Positions 8,981-17,530 of a DNA stretch of 64,000 bases are shown here, one piece after another. The translations under genes were made by a program, and so were the position numbers. The notes below the pieces were generated by a model, which searched no databases, was not told the DNA's origin, and worked only from the letters and a program-made list of their open reading frames with translations. The stretch's first letter is position 1; every line of letters begins with the position of its first letter. This DNA comes from Hydrogenophaga sp. 2FB (GTDB taxonomy: Bacteria; Pseudomonadota; Gammaproteobacteria; Burkholderiales; Burkholderiaceae_C): positions 33,791 through 97,790 of the forward strand of contig NZ_SCML01000024.1 in NCBI RefSeq assembly GCF_005503365.1, given 5' to 3'.

Positions 8981-9784
8981 TCAGACCGGCACTTCGCCCT
9001 TGAGCGTGACGCGGTTGAGCACGCGCTCCTGTTCGCCGTAGTCGTGCACCGCGTAGTGCATGGTGCAGCGGTTGTCCCACATCACCACATCGCCCGCGCG
9101 CCACATGTGGCGGTAGATGTTGTCGGGCTGGGTGCAGTGCGCGTACAGGTAGTCCAGCAAAGGCCGGGTCTCCTCCGGCGTCATGCCGTCAAAGCTCTCG
9201 ATGTTGTCGCTTTGCGCGATGTAGAGCACCTTGCCACCGGTTTCGGGGTGGGTGCGCACGAGCGGGTGGACGGCGCAGGCGATGTCCTTGTCCGGAATGC
9301 CCTGCATGCGCGCCAGGCGCACGCCACGGAAGCGCACCCGCACGCCGGCGAGCATGCGTTTCATGCCTTCGGAAAGGCGGTCGTACGCCACGTACTGGTT
9401 GGTCCACATCGTGTCGCCGCCGTTCGGCACCACCTGCGCCGAGAGGATCGACAGCTTGGGCGGCACGGCGGTGAAGGGGCTGTCGTAGTGCCAGGCTTCG
9501 GTGGACGAGGTCGCCTTCGGGATCTTCGTGATCTGGATGACCTCCGGGTGCTCGGCCATCTGCAGCTTGCTGAGCCCTGCAGTGACCACCGGTTCGCCCC
9601 AGTGGCGCGCGAAGGCGACCTGCGCGGCGGGACCGATGAACTGGTCCCGGAACACCAGGGTGCAGTACTTCAGGAACGCGGCGCTCAGTTCACTGAACAC
9701 CTCGGGTGAAATGGGTTCGTTGAGGTTGATGCCTTCGACCGAGGCACCGACGTTTCCCGTGAGGGGCGTGATACGCAAGCTCAT
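8981..9784 (-). CDS. TauD/TfdA-family Fe(II)/2-oxoglutarate dioxygenase
   Basis: A 267-residue dioxygenase of the TfdA/TauD family, which couples 2-oxoglutarate decarboxylation to hydroxylation, often splitting C-S or C-O bonds. The metal pair HxD is in AWHYDSPF near residue 105, the distal His in WDNRCTMHYAV near 240, and the 2-oxoglutarate Arg in RVLNRVTL near 258. The start at 9784 is chosen because AAGGAGA lies 5 bases upstream; an in-frame ATG 15 bases earlier would put the ribosome site inside the gene. It is a single-gene unit diverging from a GntR regulator over operator site b. Confidence 0.92.
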   Translation of the reverse strand: MSLRITPLTGNVGASVEGINLNEPISPEVFSELSAAFLKYCTLVFRDQFIGPAAQVAFARHWGEPVVTAGLSKLQMAEHPEVIQITKIPKATSSTEAWHYDSPFTAVPPKLSILSAQVVPNGGDTMWTNQYVAYDRLSEGMKRMLAGVRVRFRGVRLARMQGIPDKDIACAVHPLVRTHPETGGKVLYIAQSDNIESFDGMTPEETRPLLDYLYAHCTQPDNIYRHMWRAGDVVMWDNRCTMHYAVHDYGEQERVLNRVTLKGEVPV

Positions 9785-9830
9785 GTTGGTCTCCTTCATG
9801 TATGCGTGCGAAGGATATCCGTTTATTTTA

Positions 9831-9849
9831 TCATTGTCGACATTAATTT
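9831..9849. promoter_or_regulatory. TGTCGACA operator (site b)
   Basis: TTGTCGACATTAAT at 9834-9847 contains the intact palindrome at 9835-9842, midway between the dioxygenase (minus) and the GntR gene (plus). Read on the minus strand it continues as TGTCGACAATGATAAAAT, an arrangement shared with site c at 13491. The AT-rich block after it could be the -10 of the dioxygenase gene. Position between a regulator and its divergent target fits autoregulation. Confidence 0.7.
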
Positions 9850-9907
9850 ATAAACCGCGTCATCGCTGGAAATCCGGGCCATCGGGCACTGCGATAATGC
9901 GAGCCGC

Positions 9908-10732
9908 ATGCCCGCCAAAACTCCTTCCTCGCCCGCCGCCAAGCCGCAACCCGATGAGACGGCCGAGAGCCGTTCGCATGCGCTGTCGGCCTTGCTGATG
10001 CCCAAGAACGGCCTGATGATGGCCGTCGAGCAGGCCCTGCTGCGGGGCGACGGCGCGCACGCATCACCCCCGATTGCCGAACAGATTGCCGCCCGCCTGG
10101 CCGGCCTGATCGCGCTGGATCTGCTCCAGCCGGGCCAGCGGCTGTTCGAAACCGACATCAGCGACGTGCTTCACGTGAGCCGCAGCCCGGTGCGCGAGGC
10201 GATCCGCATTCTTGAGCGCGATCGGCTGGTGGAACTGAGCGCGCGGCGCGGCGCCACGGTGACGGCGCCCGACGAGCGCGATCTTCAGGACATCTTCGAG
10301 GTGCGCACGGCCCTGTATGCCATCCTCCTGGAACAGGTGATCACGGACCGGCCCAAGGACCTCGATGCCGTGTTCGAACAGTTCCTGCCGCTGCTCGTGC
10401 AGGCCTCCACCGAAACGCCCGAGGCCTACGCCGTGCAGAGTTTTCTGTTCAACCTGGCCGTCGCCGACCTGTGCAGCAACCACCTCGTGGTCGATCAGCT
10501 CAAGGCGATCTCGCTGCGCACCCTGCGCTACGTCCGCCTGGGCCTGGCGACCTCGCCCGAGCTGGTGCCGCGCTCGGTCAAACGCTGGCGTGCGCTGCAC
10601 GCCGCGGTGTTGAAGCGGGACGTGGCGCTCAGCATCGAGATGTCCACCAAGCGGATCGGCGCCGTTCTCGACCTGACCGTCATGGCGATCCGGCAGTCGC
10701 AGCCCGCGGCCAGCAAGGGCCGCAAGCGCTAA
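9908..10732 (+). CDS. GntR-family regulator, FadR subfamily (FCD domain)
   Basis: A 274-residue regulator with a winged helix near residues 55-125, including VSRSPVREAIRILERDRLVEL, followed by an all-helical FCD-type ligand domain. The N-terminal 45 residues are a low-complexity extension before LMMAVEQALLRGDG, a segment shared by all four GntR proteins of this window (VAVEQxxL...). That paralogy suggests they recognise related operators, and TGTCGACA sites lie beside each of them. It diverges from the dioxygenase at 9784 and is convergent with the phosphatase gene, leaving four bases between stops. Confidence 0.92.
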   Translation: MPAKTPSSPAAKPQPDETAESRSHALSALLMPKNGLMMAVEQALLRGDGAHASPPIAEQIAARLAGLIALDLLQPGQRLFETDISDVLHVSRSPVREAIRILERDRLVELSARRGATVTAPDERDLQDIFEVRTALYAILLEQVITDRPKDLDAVFEQFLPLLVQASTETPEAYAVQSFLFNLAVADLCSNHLVVDQLKAISLRTLRYVRLGLATSPELVPRSVKRWRALHAAVLKRDVALSIEMSTKRIGAVLDLTVMAIRQSQPAASKGRKR

Positions 10733-10736
10733 CTCG

Positions 10737-11438
10737 CTAGACCGCCAGCTCGCGCGTGCGCGCGTACTGCGCGAAGAGGCGCTCCATCGACGTGTGCCGC
10801 TCCTGGGCGTGCAACCATTGCGTCGGGGCCAGGTTGGTGGCCCGAACGATCATGTCCTTGGGGCCCACGTCCACGATGTTGATGCACGCGGTTGACTGCT
10901 CCAGCCGACCGAAGAAGGCGCGCCCGCCCGCCAGGGCACGCGACAGCAGCGCGCGGTTCACCCCGCCGTGCAGCACGAGCAACAGGCAGTCCCAGTCGTC
11001 GCGGGCCAGCAGCGCGTCGAAGGCCGGCAGCACGCGGTCCAGCATCTCGCCGATCGACTCCCCGTCGAGGAAGCGCTGGGCCTCCACGTCCTGGGTCGTC
11101 GTGAAGGGCTGGGTGAAGACGGCCTCGATCCGGTCGTCCGTGATGTCGGCCAGCGCGCCACCCTTGATTTCCGCCAGAGCGGGCACCACGTCCATCGGCA
11201 CACCGCCCTGCCCGGCCGCGGCCAGCACGCGCTGCGCCGTCTCCACCGTGCGCGGCAGGCCGCTCACCACGACACGGTCGATGACCACGCCCTCTTTCGC
11301 GAACGCGGCGCCGGCCGCATCGGCCTGCAGGCGACCCTGCGCGTTGAGCGGCACGCCGTGGCTCTCCACCGGTGTGCCATCGGCGCGGAAGTAGTCCACC
11401 GCGCCGTGGCGCATCAACACGATTCGCCGTCGGGTCAT
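10737..11438 (-). CDS. histidine phosphatase family protein (phosphoglycerate mutase-like)
   Basis: A 233-residue protein with the RHG signature in VLMRHGAVDY at residues 7-16, SGLPRTVETAQ near 79, and the second catalytic His in LVLHGGVNR near 160. The branch acts by a phosphohistidine intermediate on small phosphorylated metabolites or proteins. It is the last gene of a three-gene operon with a TauD-type dioxygenase and an APH-type kinase; the 49-base gap to the kinase gene and a GGAGA site fit one transcript. A kinase and a phosphatase in one operon suggest a phosphorylated intermediate, possibly a CoA thioester; this is inference. Confidence 0.88.
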   Translation of the reverse strand: MTRRRIVLMRHGAVDYFRADGTPVESHGVPLNAQGRLQADAAGAAFAKEGVVIDRVVVSGLPRTVETAQRVLAAAGQGGVPMDVVPALAEIKGGALADITDDRIEAVFTQPFTTTQDVEAQRFLDGESIGEMLDRVLPAFDALLARDDWDCLLLVLHGGVNRALLSRALAGGRAFFGRLEQSTACINIVDVGPKDMIVRATNLAPTQWLHAQERHTSMERLFAQYARTRELAV

Positions 11439-11487
11439 GGATATCTCCGGTTGTCGTGGTGCATAAGGGTCTCCTGAAGGGGTCGGG

Positions 11488-12570
11488 TCATGTGCGGTGG
11501 CGCGACGCAAACGTCCAGGCCAGCTCGGCCAGCGGCCGCGCCAGCGCACCGGCTTCGCGCGCCTGGGCGTTGGCCGCCACGCCGTCGACGGCGCGGCGGG
11601 CCACGCCTTGCAGGATCGCGGCCAGGCGGAACAGGTTGTAGGCGAGGTAGAAATTCCAGTCGCCGCTGATGGCCTGCACGTCCGCGCGACCCGTGCGTTC
11701 GCAGTAGCGGCGCAGGCAGTCGGCTTCGTCGGGAATGCCCAGCGCCGCCAGGTCCAGCCCGCCGATGCCGCGCTCGGTCGCGTGCTGAATGTGCCCGTAC
11801 ATGCAGAGGTAGCTGAAGTCGGCCAGCGGATGGCCCAGCGTGGACAGCTCCCAGTCGAGCACCGCCAGAACGCGCGGTTCGGTGGGGTGGAACATCAGGT
11901 TGTCGAGGCGGTAGTCACCATGCACGATCGCGGGCCGGGCCTGGTCGCGCGCGCCCTCGGGGATGTTCCCCGGCAGCCAGGCGATCAGCCCGTCCATCTC
12001 GCGGATCGGCTCCATCGCGCTGGCCTGGTACTGGCGCGTCCAGCGCGCGATCTGCCGCTCGAAGTAGTTGCCTGGGCGACCGTAGTCGGCCAGGCCGATC
12101 GCCGCCGGATCAACGCGGTGCAGCGCGGCGATCACCCGGTGCATCTCGTCGTAGATCGCGGTGCGTTCGGCGGGCGTCATTCCCGCCAGCGACTGGTCCC
12201 ACAACACACGGCCTTCGACGTGCGCCATGATGTAGAACGCCCGGCCGATCACCGACTCGTCCTCGCACAGCAGGTGCACGCGGGCCACGGGCACATCGGT
12301 GGTGGCCAGTGCCTGCATGACGCGGAACTCGCGTTCGATGGCGTGCGCGGACGGCAGCAACAACGCAACGGGCGCCGGCTTGGTCCGCATGACGTAGCGG
12401 GCGCCATCGGTCACCAGCAGGTAGGTGGGATTGGACTGGCCTCCGCTGAAGCGCTCCACGCGCAGCGGTCCCCGAAACCCCGCCATCCGCTCACCCAGGT
12501 AGCGCTCGAGCGCCGCCGCGTCGATGTCCTGGTGGGCTGCGGCTGGCCGTTCTTGTGTGGACGCGTCCAT
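11488..12570 (-). CDS. APH-type phosphotransferase (ACAD10/11 kinase-domain-like)
   Basis: A 360-residue member of the aminoglycoside-phosphotransferase fold. It has the glycine-rich FSGGQSNPTYLL near residue 42, a Lys in MRTKPAP near 64, the catalytic loop VHGDYRLDNLMF near 218 and the metal motif VLDWELSTLGHPLADFSYL near 238. The HPLADFSYL form is typical of kinases fused or linked to ACAD10/11-type acyl-CoA dehydrogenases and of LvaA in levulinate degradation, which phosphorylates 4-hydroxyacyl-CoA. A matching ACAD gene is at 33529, in another unit with a degenerate version of the operator. The gene shares one base with the dioxygenase gene upstream. Confidence 0.88.
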   Translation of the reverse strand: MDASTQERPAAAHQDIDAAALERYLGERMAGFRGPLRVERFSGGQSNPTYLLVTDGARYVMRTKPAPVALLLPSAHAIEREFRVMQALATTDVPVARVHLLCEDESVIGRAFYIMAHVEGRVLWDQSLAGMTPAERTAIYDEMHRVIAALHRVDPAAIGLADYGRPGNYFERQIARWTRQYQASAMEPIREMDGLIAWLPGNIPEGARDQARPAIVHGDYRLDNLMFHPTEPRVLAVLDWELSTLGHPLADFSYLCMYGHIQHATERGIGGLDLAALGIPDEADCLRRYCERTGRADVQAISGDWNFYLAYNLFRLAAILQGVARRAVDGVAANAQAREAGALARPLAELAWTFASRHRT

Positions 12571-13412
12571 CAGTACGGCACGTCACCGACGATGCCGGCC
12601 CGCTCCATCTTGCGCGGCTGCGGCCAGTAGTCCATCACGGCGTAGTGCTGGGTGGCGCGGTTGTCCCAGATCGCCACGCTGTTCGGGCGCCACTTGAAGC
12701 GCACCTGGTATTCCGGGATCGTGGCCTGGCTCTGCAGGTACTGCAGCAGCTGGCCCGCGCCCGGGTTCTTGTCGATGCCGTAGCGCACGTTTTCGGGCGT
12801 GTGGAAGTTGACGAAGTGGGTCGTGAAGCTGCCCACGTACAGGATCTTCTCGTCGGTTTCGGGGTGCGTGCGCACGACCGGATGTTCGACGGGCGGGTTC
12901 TCCCGACCGAGTTTGCGGCGGGCCTCCACGTCCATGACGGAGCCGAAAGAGTGCTCGATGCTCGAGATCGCGCGCAGGTTCGCGATCTTCTTCTTCATCT
13001 CGTCGGGCAGCATGGTGAAGGCCTGGACCATGTTCACCCAGATCGTGTCGCCACCGACCGGCGGGCACTCGATGCAACGCAGCACAGCGCCCATCGGCGG
13101 GTTCGGCCGCCACAGGCCGTCGGTGTGCCAGTTGTTTTCGTAGGGGTTCTTCTCTTCGCTGCGGTAGATCCGCGCCAGGCCGGGGTGTTCCGGGTCGCGG
13201 CTGAGCACGGGGTGGTCCTCCAGATCACCCAGGCGGTGGGCGAAGGCCACGTGTTCGGCGCGTGTGATCTCCTGGTCCCGCAGGAACAGGACACGGTGCT
13301 TCAGCAGCAGCGCCTTCATTTCGGCGAACAGGCCTGCATCGCGCGACGCATCGCCCAGGTTCACGCCAGATATCTCGGCCCCGATACAAGCCGTCAGCTG
13401 TTCGACTTTCAT
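12570..13412 (-). CDS. TauD/TfdA-family Fe(II)/2-oxoglutarate dioxygenase
   Basis: A 280-residue dioxygenase starting MKVEQLTACIGAEISGVNLG. The HxD pair is in NWHTDGLW near residue 95, the distal His in WDNRATQHYAV near 253, and the Arg for 2-oxoglutarate near 270. It is related to, but clearly distinct from, the enzyme at 8981. AGGAGA precedes the ATG by about 6 bases. It is the first gene of the dioxygenase-kinase-phosphatase operon, diverging from a GntR gene across operator site c. Oxidative cleavage by this enzyme would create an alcohol or hydroxyacid that the kinase could phosphorylate, which is speculation from gene order. Confidence 0.92.
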   Translation of the reverse strand: MKVEQLTACIGAEISGVNLGDASRDAGLFAEMKALLLKHRVLFLRDQEITRAEHVAFAHRLGDLEDHPVLSRDPEHPGLARIYRSEEKNPYENNWHTDGLWRPNPPMGAVLRCIECPPVGGDTIWVNMVQAFTMLPDEMKKKIANLRAISSIEHSFGSVMDVEARRKLGRENPPVEHPVVRTHPETDEKILYVGSFTTHFVNFHTPENVRYGIDKNPGAGQLLQYLQSQATIPEYQVRFKWRPNSVAIWDNRATQHYAVMDYWPQPRKMERAGIVGDVPY

Positions 13413-13483
13413 CACATGTCTCCTGTTGATCCCTCGACAAAGAGGGTGTTGGTGTTCCGTTGGTGCGAGAATATCAGAACATT

Positions 13484-13505
13484 TTATTTTTGTCGACATG
13501 ACAAA
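13484..13505. promoter_or_regulatory. TGTCGACA operator (site c)
   Basis: The palindrome at 13491-13498 lies 79 bases upstream of the dioxygenase start and in front of the divergent GntR gene. On the minus strand TGTCGACA is followed by AAAATAAAATG, matching the TGTCGACAATGATAAAAT arrangement of site b, also in front of a minus-strand dioxygenase gene. This repeated layout, operator directly against an AT-rich -10-like block, supports function. Confidence 0.7.
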
Positions 13506-13561
13506 CATTTGAGTTCAACATGCAGACCACCGCCGAAAAGTTTCGGGAGAAAGACCGACCC

Positions 13562-14359
13562 ATGAACCCGTTCCACCTTGCCGATGTCCGCTCGCTGCTC
13601 GGCCCGGACGAGCCCTTCGTGGTGGCGGTCGAACAGACGCTCGCGCACGGCCACGGGTGGTCGCGCGCGGCCGCGCCGGTGGCCGAACGGATCGCGATCT
13701 CCATCGCCGGTGCCATCGTCTGCAACCACCTGACGCCCGGCCAGCGCCTGCCCGAGAAGGACCTCTCCGCCGCCCTGGGGGTGAGCCGCGCACCAACCCG
13801 CGAGGCCTTGCGCATCCTCGAGCGCGAACGCCTGGTCGACTTCCAGGCGCGCCGCGGCTGCGTCGTCGTGGAGGCGGATGAACAAGAGGTGGTGGAACTC
13901 TTCACCGTGCGCAGCACCCTGCACGAGATCCTCTTCACGCAACTGATGGCCGAGCAACGGGAACAGCTCGCCAGCACGATCGCGCAACGGCTGGCGCAGC
14001 TCGACACGTTGCAGCACGGCCCGTCCGACCACTACGCAGTGGGCAGCTACCTGCTGAACCTGTCGATCGTCAACCTGTGCGGCAACCGACTCGTGGCCGA
14101 CCTGCTCACCTCGATCGCGCTGCGCACGCTGCGGCACCTGCGGCGCGGCCATGCCACCGACCCGGCGTCGGTCGCGCGCTCCCTCCACAGCTGGCGGGCG
14201 ATCCACCGCGCCGTGATGCTCGGCGACACGGCGCGCGTGCTGTCGCTGATTCAGGAGCGCACGGACGATGCGAGGACCGCATCGCTCAACGCGGTGCGGA
14301 GGTCACAGTTGTTGGCCGCCAGACCCAGCGTCTCGGTGTTGAACCCCATCGATCGCTGA
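13562..14359 (+). CDS. GntR-family regulator, FadR subfamily
   Basis: A 265-residue regulator starting MNPFHLADVRSLL. The winged helix has LGVSRAPTREALRILERERLV near residues 76-96, followed by an FCD-type helical domain. An in-frame ATG at 13520 would add 14 residues; 13562 is preferred because the N-terminus then matches the length of the other paralogs and GGGAG lies upstream. It is a close paralog of the convergent gene at 14409-15164: the two share most of the sequence, even upstream of the start (CGGGAGAAAGACC), so they are an inverted duplication. It diverges from the dioxygenase-kinase operon and probably regulates it. Confidence 0.9.
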   Translation: MNPFHLADVRSLLGPDEPFVVAVEQTLAHGHGWSRAAAPVAERIAISIAGAIVCNHLTPGQRLPEKDLSAALGVSRAPTREALRILERERLVDFQARRGCVVVEADEQEVVELFTVRSTLHEILFTQLMAEQREQLASTIAQRLAQLDTLQHGPSDHYAVGSYLLNLSIVNLCGNRLVADLLTSIALRTLRHLRRGHATDPASVARSLHSWRAIHRAVMLGDTARVLSLIQERTDDARTASLNAVRRSQLLAARPSVSVLNPIDR

Positions 14360-14408
14360 CCCCGCTCCCACTGGCGCACCGGTCAGCGCGTCACGGATCG
14401 GGCACTGC

Positions 14409-15164
14409 TCATCGCGGCCGCGGTGGCCGCACGGCGTCGAGCGACATGGCCATGGCCACCTCCGTCCTTTCCTGTATCCGCGCCAGTACGTGCGCCGTGT
14501 CGCCGAGCAGTACGGCGCGGTGGATCGCCCGCCAGTTGCGGATAGAGCGTGCGACCGACGCCGGGTGGCTGGCATGGCCGCGCCGCAGGTGCCGCAGTGT
14601 GCGCAACGCGATCGAGGGGAGCAGGTCGGCCACGAGCCGGTTGCCGCTCAGGTCAATGATCGACATGTGCAGCAAATAGCCGCATACCGTGTAGTGGTCC
14701 GTGGGGCCATGCAGCGCCTCATCGAGTCGCCCGAGCCGTTGCGCGATCAAGCTTGCCAGTGGGCCTCGTTGCTCGGCCATCAGCTGCGTGAAGAGGATCT
14801 CGTGCAAAGCACTGCGCACGGCAAAAAGCTCCACCACCTCTTTTTCATCCAGCTCGATCACGACGCAGCCGCGACGCGCCTGGCAGTCGACCAGGCGCTC
14901 GCGCTCGAGGATGCGCAGCGCCTCGCGGATCGGCGCGCGGCTCACGCCCAGGGCCTCTGAGAGATCCTTCTCGAGCAGGCGTTTCCCGGGCGCCAGGTGG
15001 CCGCAGACGATGCCGCGGGCGATGGTGATCGCGATCCTGTCGGTCACCGTCGTGACCGTGCGCGACCATCCGTGACCACGCGCGAGCGTCTGCTCGACCG
15101 CCGCCACCACGGGCTCACTCGCATCCAGCAGCGACCGGACATCGGCAAGGTGGAATGTGTTCAT
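14409..15164 (-). CDS. GntR-family regulator, FadR subfamily (paralog of neighbour)
   Basis: A 251-residue regulator starting MNTFHLADVRSLLDASEP. The winged-helix segment LGVSRAPIREALRILERERLV and the FCD-domain segment VADLLPSIALRTLRHLRRGHA are nearly identical to the convergent gene at 13562. A TTG start at 15218 would add 18 residues and is less likely. The stops are 49 bases apart, so the pair forms a large inverted repeat of roughly 750 bases per arm. It diverges from the dioxygenase-led operon at 15411 with operator site d between them, so each copy now guards its own dioxygenase operon. Confidence 0.9.
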   Translation of the reverse strand: MNTFHLADVRSLLDASEPVVAAVEQTLARGHGWSRTVTTVTDRIAITIARGIVCGHLAPGKRLLEKDLSEALGVSRAPIREALRILERERLVDCQARRGCVVIELDEKEVVELFAVRSALHEILFTQLMAEQRGPLASLIAQRLGRLDEALHGPTDHYTVCGYLLHMSIIDLSGNRLVADLLPSIALRTLRHLRRGHASHPASVARSIRNWRAIHRAVLLGDTAHVLARIQERTEVAMAMSLDAVRPPRPR

Positions 15165-15224
15165 GGGTGGGTCTTTCTCCCGAAGCTTTTTCAGCGTTGC
15201 AGCGCATGCTAGGTTCAAATTCTC

Positions 15225-15240
15225 TCCATGTCGACAACAT
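15225..15240. promoter_or_regulatory. TGTCGACA operator (site d)
   Basis: The palindrome at 15229-15236 (CCATGTCGACAACATC) lies in the 246-base gap between the GntR gene (minus) and the eight-gene operon that starts at 15411. The gap otherwise contains no gene. The site is 65 bases upstream of the GntR start, so it may act mainly on that gene, with the operon promoter further right. Confidence 0.65.
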
Positions 15241-15410
15241 CAAACTTGCGGGTGGCCCCGCACGGACCACGCACCGACACAGGTGGCAGCCGCGATAAAC
15301 CCGGCTGACGAAGACCGTTTTCACATACCGGCGATGTTATGAAGAATGCGCCACTTTGAATTGGACCTCGGTATCTGCGCCTTCCATACTGGAATGCCCT
15401 GAAGACACCC

Positions 15411-16511
15411 ATGGAGCACAAAGTGACGAGACAACACACCCCAACACCGGATGGCGCCATGTGGACCATGGACACGCTTCCGCTCTTCAACAACGCACAA
15501 GCCTGGACGGGGCCCAGCATGGCCAAGAGCTTGGACTGGATCTACACGATGTCGGCGGACGAGATCGCCGAGATCGATGCCGCCGTTGCACGCATCGACC
15601 CGGCGGTCGATATCCTGGATATCGGCATCGACGACTTTGCGCTCCCCTCCCTGTCTCACAAGCTGGCCGACTTCCGCCGCGAGGTGCTGCACGGCTGCGG
15701 CTTCCACCTGATCCGCGGCCTGCCCGTGGAGCGCTACACGCTGCGCGAGGCGGCGATTGCGTACTGGGGCATCGGCCTGCACATCGGCGAGGCCGTGTCG
15801 CAAAACGGCAAAGGGCACGTGCTGGGCCACGTCGCCAATCTCGGTCTGAACTACGTCGACCCGGAAGTTCGCGGATACCAGACCAGCGCGCGACTCAACT
15901 ACCACTGCGATGCCTCCGACATCGTCGCCCTGCTCTGCCTGCGCACGTCACGGTCGGGCGGCCTGTCATCGGTGGTGAGCTCGACCACGTGCTGGAATGA
16001 AATGGTCCGGCGCCGGCCCGATCTCGCCCTCACGCTGCTCGAACCCCTTCACTACACCCGCTGGGGCGAAGTGCCTAGTGGCAAAACGGTGTACGACTGC
16101 GTGCCGATCTTTGCGCCCTACGAAGGCCGGTTGATCACCACCTACGTGCGCAGTGCGGTCATCAAGGCGCAGGCACTCCCCGGCGTCCCTCAACTCACCG
16201 CCGCGCAAATCGAAGCGATGGATTTCCTGGACGCACTGGCGGCGGACCCCAAGCTGCATCTGGACATGGCGTTCCAACCCGGCGACGTCCAGCTGGTGAG
16301 CAACTACACGGTGTTTCATTCGCGCACGTCGTTCGAGGATTGGCCTGAAGTCGAACGCAGGCGCCATCTGCTGCGGCTCTGGCTCGCGTGCGACGACGGT
16401 CCCAGCGTGCCGCCGTTCATGAACGAGCGCCACGGCCTGACGGCCCGCGGTCGGCCGGATGGCATCCGCGTGCCAGGCGTACCGCTCACGGCACCGCTCG
16501 AACCCGCATAA
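15411..16511 (+). CDS. TauD/TfdA-family dioxygenase, long form
   Basis: A 366-residue protein of the larger TauD-domain branch. The metal pair is in NYHCDASD near residue 164 and the distal His in YTVFHSRTSFEDWP near 303, followed by the Arg-rich RRRHLLRLWL. It is a paralog of the protein at 22855, sharing RGLPVERY, YWGIGxH and SGGxSxxVSS segments, and differs from the shorter dioxygenases at 8981 and 12570. A later ATG (15459) could be the start, since the first 16 residues are not conserved with the paralog. It opens an operon of eight genes ending at 24958. Substrate unknown. Confidence 0.88.
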   Translation: MEHKVTRQHTPTPDGAMWTMDTLPLFNNAQAWTGPSMAKSLDWIYTMSADEIAEIDAAVARIDPAVDILDIGIDDFALPSLSHKLADFRREVLHGCGFHLIRGLPVERYTLREAAIAYWGIGLHIGEAVSQNGKGHVLGHVANLGLNYVDPEVRGYQTSARLNYHCDASDIVALLCLRTSRSGGLSSVVSSTTCWNEMVRRRPDLALTLLEPLHYTRWGEVPSGKTVYDCVPIFAPYEGRLITTYVRSAVIKAQALPGVPQLTAAQIEAMDFLDALAADPKLHLDMAFQPGDVQLVSNYTVFHSRTSFEDWPEVERRRHLLRLWLACDDGPSVPPFMNERHGLTARGRPDGIRVPGVPLTAPLEPA

Positions 16512-16523
16512 GGAGACAACAGA

Positions 16524-17480
16524 ATGATCTATCTGCCCCGCATCCTCCTGACAGCGGCTTTCTCGCTGACAGCCCTGGCCACCTCCGCCCAACCGGTAGA
16601 CGCCAGCAAGCCCATCCGCATCATCGTCCCCTACGCCGCGGGAGGGGGTATTGATGTGATGAGCCGAATCGTTGGCGCTCGAATGGCGCTGACGTTGGGT
16701 CAACCGGTGATCGTGGAGAACCGCCCTGGCGCCAACGCGAACATCGGCAGCACGGTCGTGATGCGGGCGCCGCCGGATGGGTTGACGTTGCTGGCGAGTG
16801 CGTCATTCTTCACCATCAATCCGGTGGTCGAGAAGAATCTCCCGTGGAGCGCACGCAACTTCGCGGCTGTGGCGCGCTTCGCTGTCTCGCACAATGTTGT
16901 GGCGGTGCCCGCCTCTTCGCCGAGCCTGACGATGAAGGACTTCATCGCCGCCGCAAAGGAAAAGCCGGACATGCCGGTTGTCGATGGTGGCCTCGGCACA
17001 CCCCAGACCATGGTCACCAAGCTGCTGCAGCATGCCAGCAATGTGAGCTTCACGGCGGTCCAGTACAAGGGCGGCACCTCCTACGTTCCTGATCTGATCA
17101 CGGGCAAATTGGCCATGGGCGTCATTCCGCTCAACGTCGCGTTGAGCCTGCACAGGGGCGGTCAACTGCGCGTGCTCGCGACAACGGGTGTCCGCCGCTC
17201 GCATGCGCTGCCGGATGTGCCGACCTTGGCCGAGTCCGGATTTGCCGAAGCCGGTGTCGACAGCTGGGTAGGGTTCCACGTTCCGGCCGGCACCGCACCC
17301 GAAACCGTCGAGCGGCTGGCAGACGCCGTGAAGGCAGCCTCAGCCCACGAGGACGTCAAAACCAAGTTCGAGAGTCTGGGGGCCACCAGCGCTTACCTCG
17401 ACACGGCGGCATTCGGATCTTTCCTTCGCGAGGACACGGGCAGAGCGGAGTTGTTCCTCAAGCTCCTGGACGCGAAGTGA
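16524..17480 (+). CDS. TctC/Bug-family periplasmic binding protein
   Basis: A 318-residue binding protein with a short Sec signal (MIYLPRILLTAAFSLTALA, cleavage near ATSAQP). Mature landmarks are KPIRIIVPYAAGGGIDVMSR, LGQPVIVENRPGANAN and APPDGLTLL. The body is slightly shorter than its paralogs. AGGAGA precedes the ATG. It is the second gene of the operon, 12 bases after the dioxygenase, and would bring the operon's carboxylate substrate to a transporter that is not in this window. Confidence 0.9.
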   Translation: MIYLPRILLTAAFSLTALATSAQPVDASKPIRIIVPYAAGGGIDVMSRIVGARMALTLGQPVIVENRPGANANIGSTVVMRAPPDGLTLLASASFFTINPVVEKNLPWSARNFAAVARFAVSHNVVAVPASSPSLTMKDFIAAAKEKPDMPVVDGGLGTPQTMVTKLLQHASNVSFTAVQYKGGTSYVPDLITGKLAMGVIPLNVALSLHRGGQLRVLATTGVRRSHALPDVPTLAESGFAEAGVDSWVGFHVPAGTAPETVERLADAVKAASAHEDVKTKFESLGATSAYLDTAAFGSFLREDTGRAELFLKLLDAK

Positions 17481-17530
17481 GTCGAAGGCATGACCTTCCC
17501 CACCCCATGACAGATGCACCAGAGAAAAAA

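Noticed and set aside
17255..17262. TGTCGACA inside a TctC coding region
   Set aside because: It lies in the middle of a conserved reading frame with no promoter-like surroundings; taken as chance.
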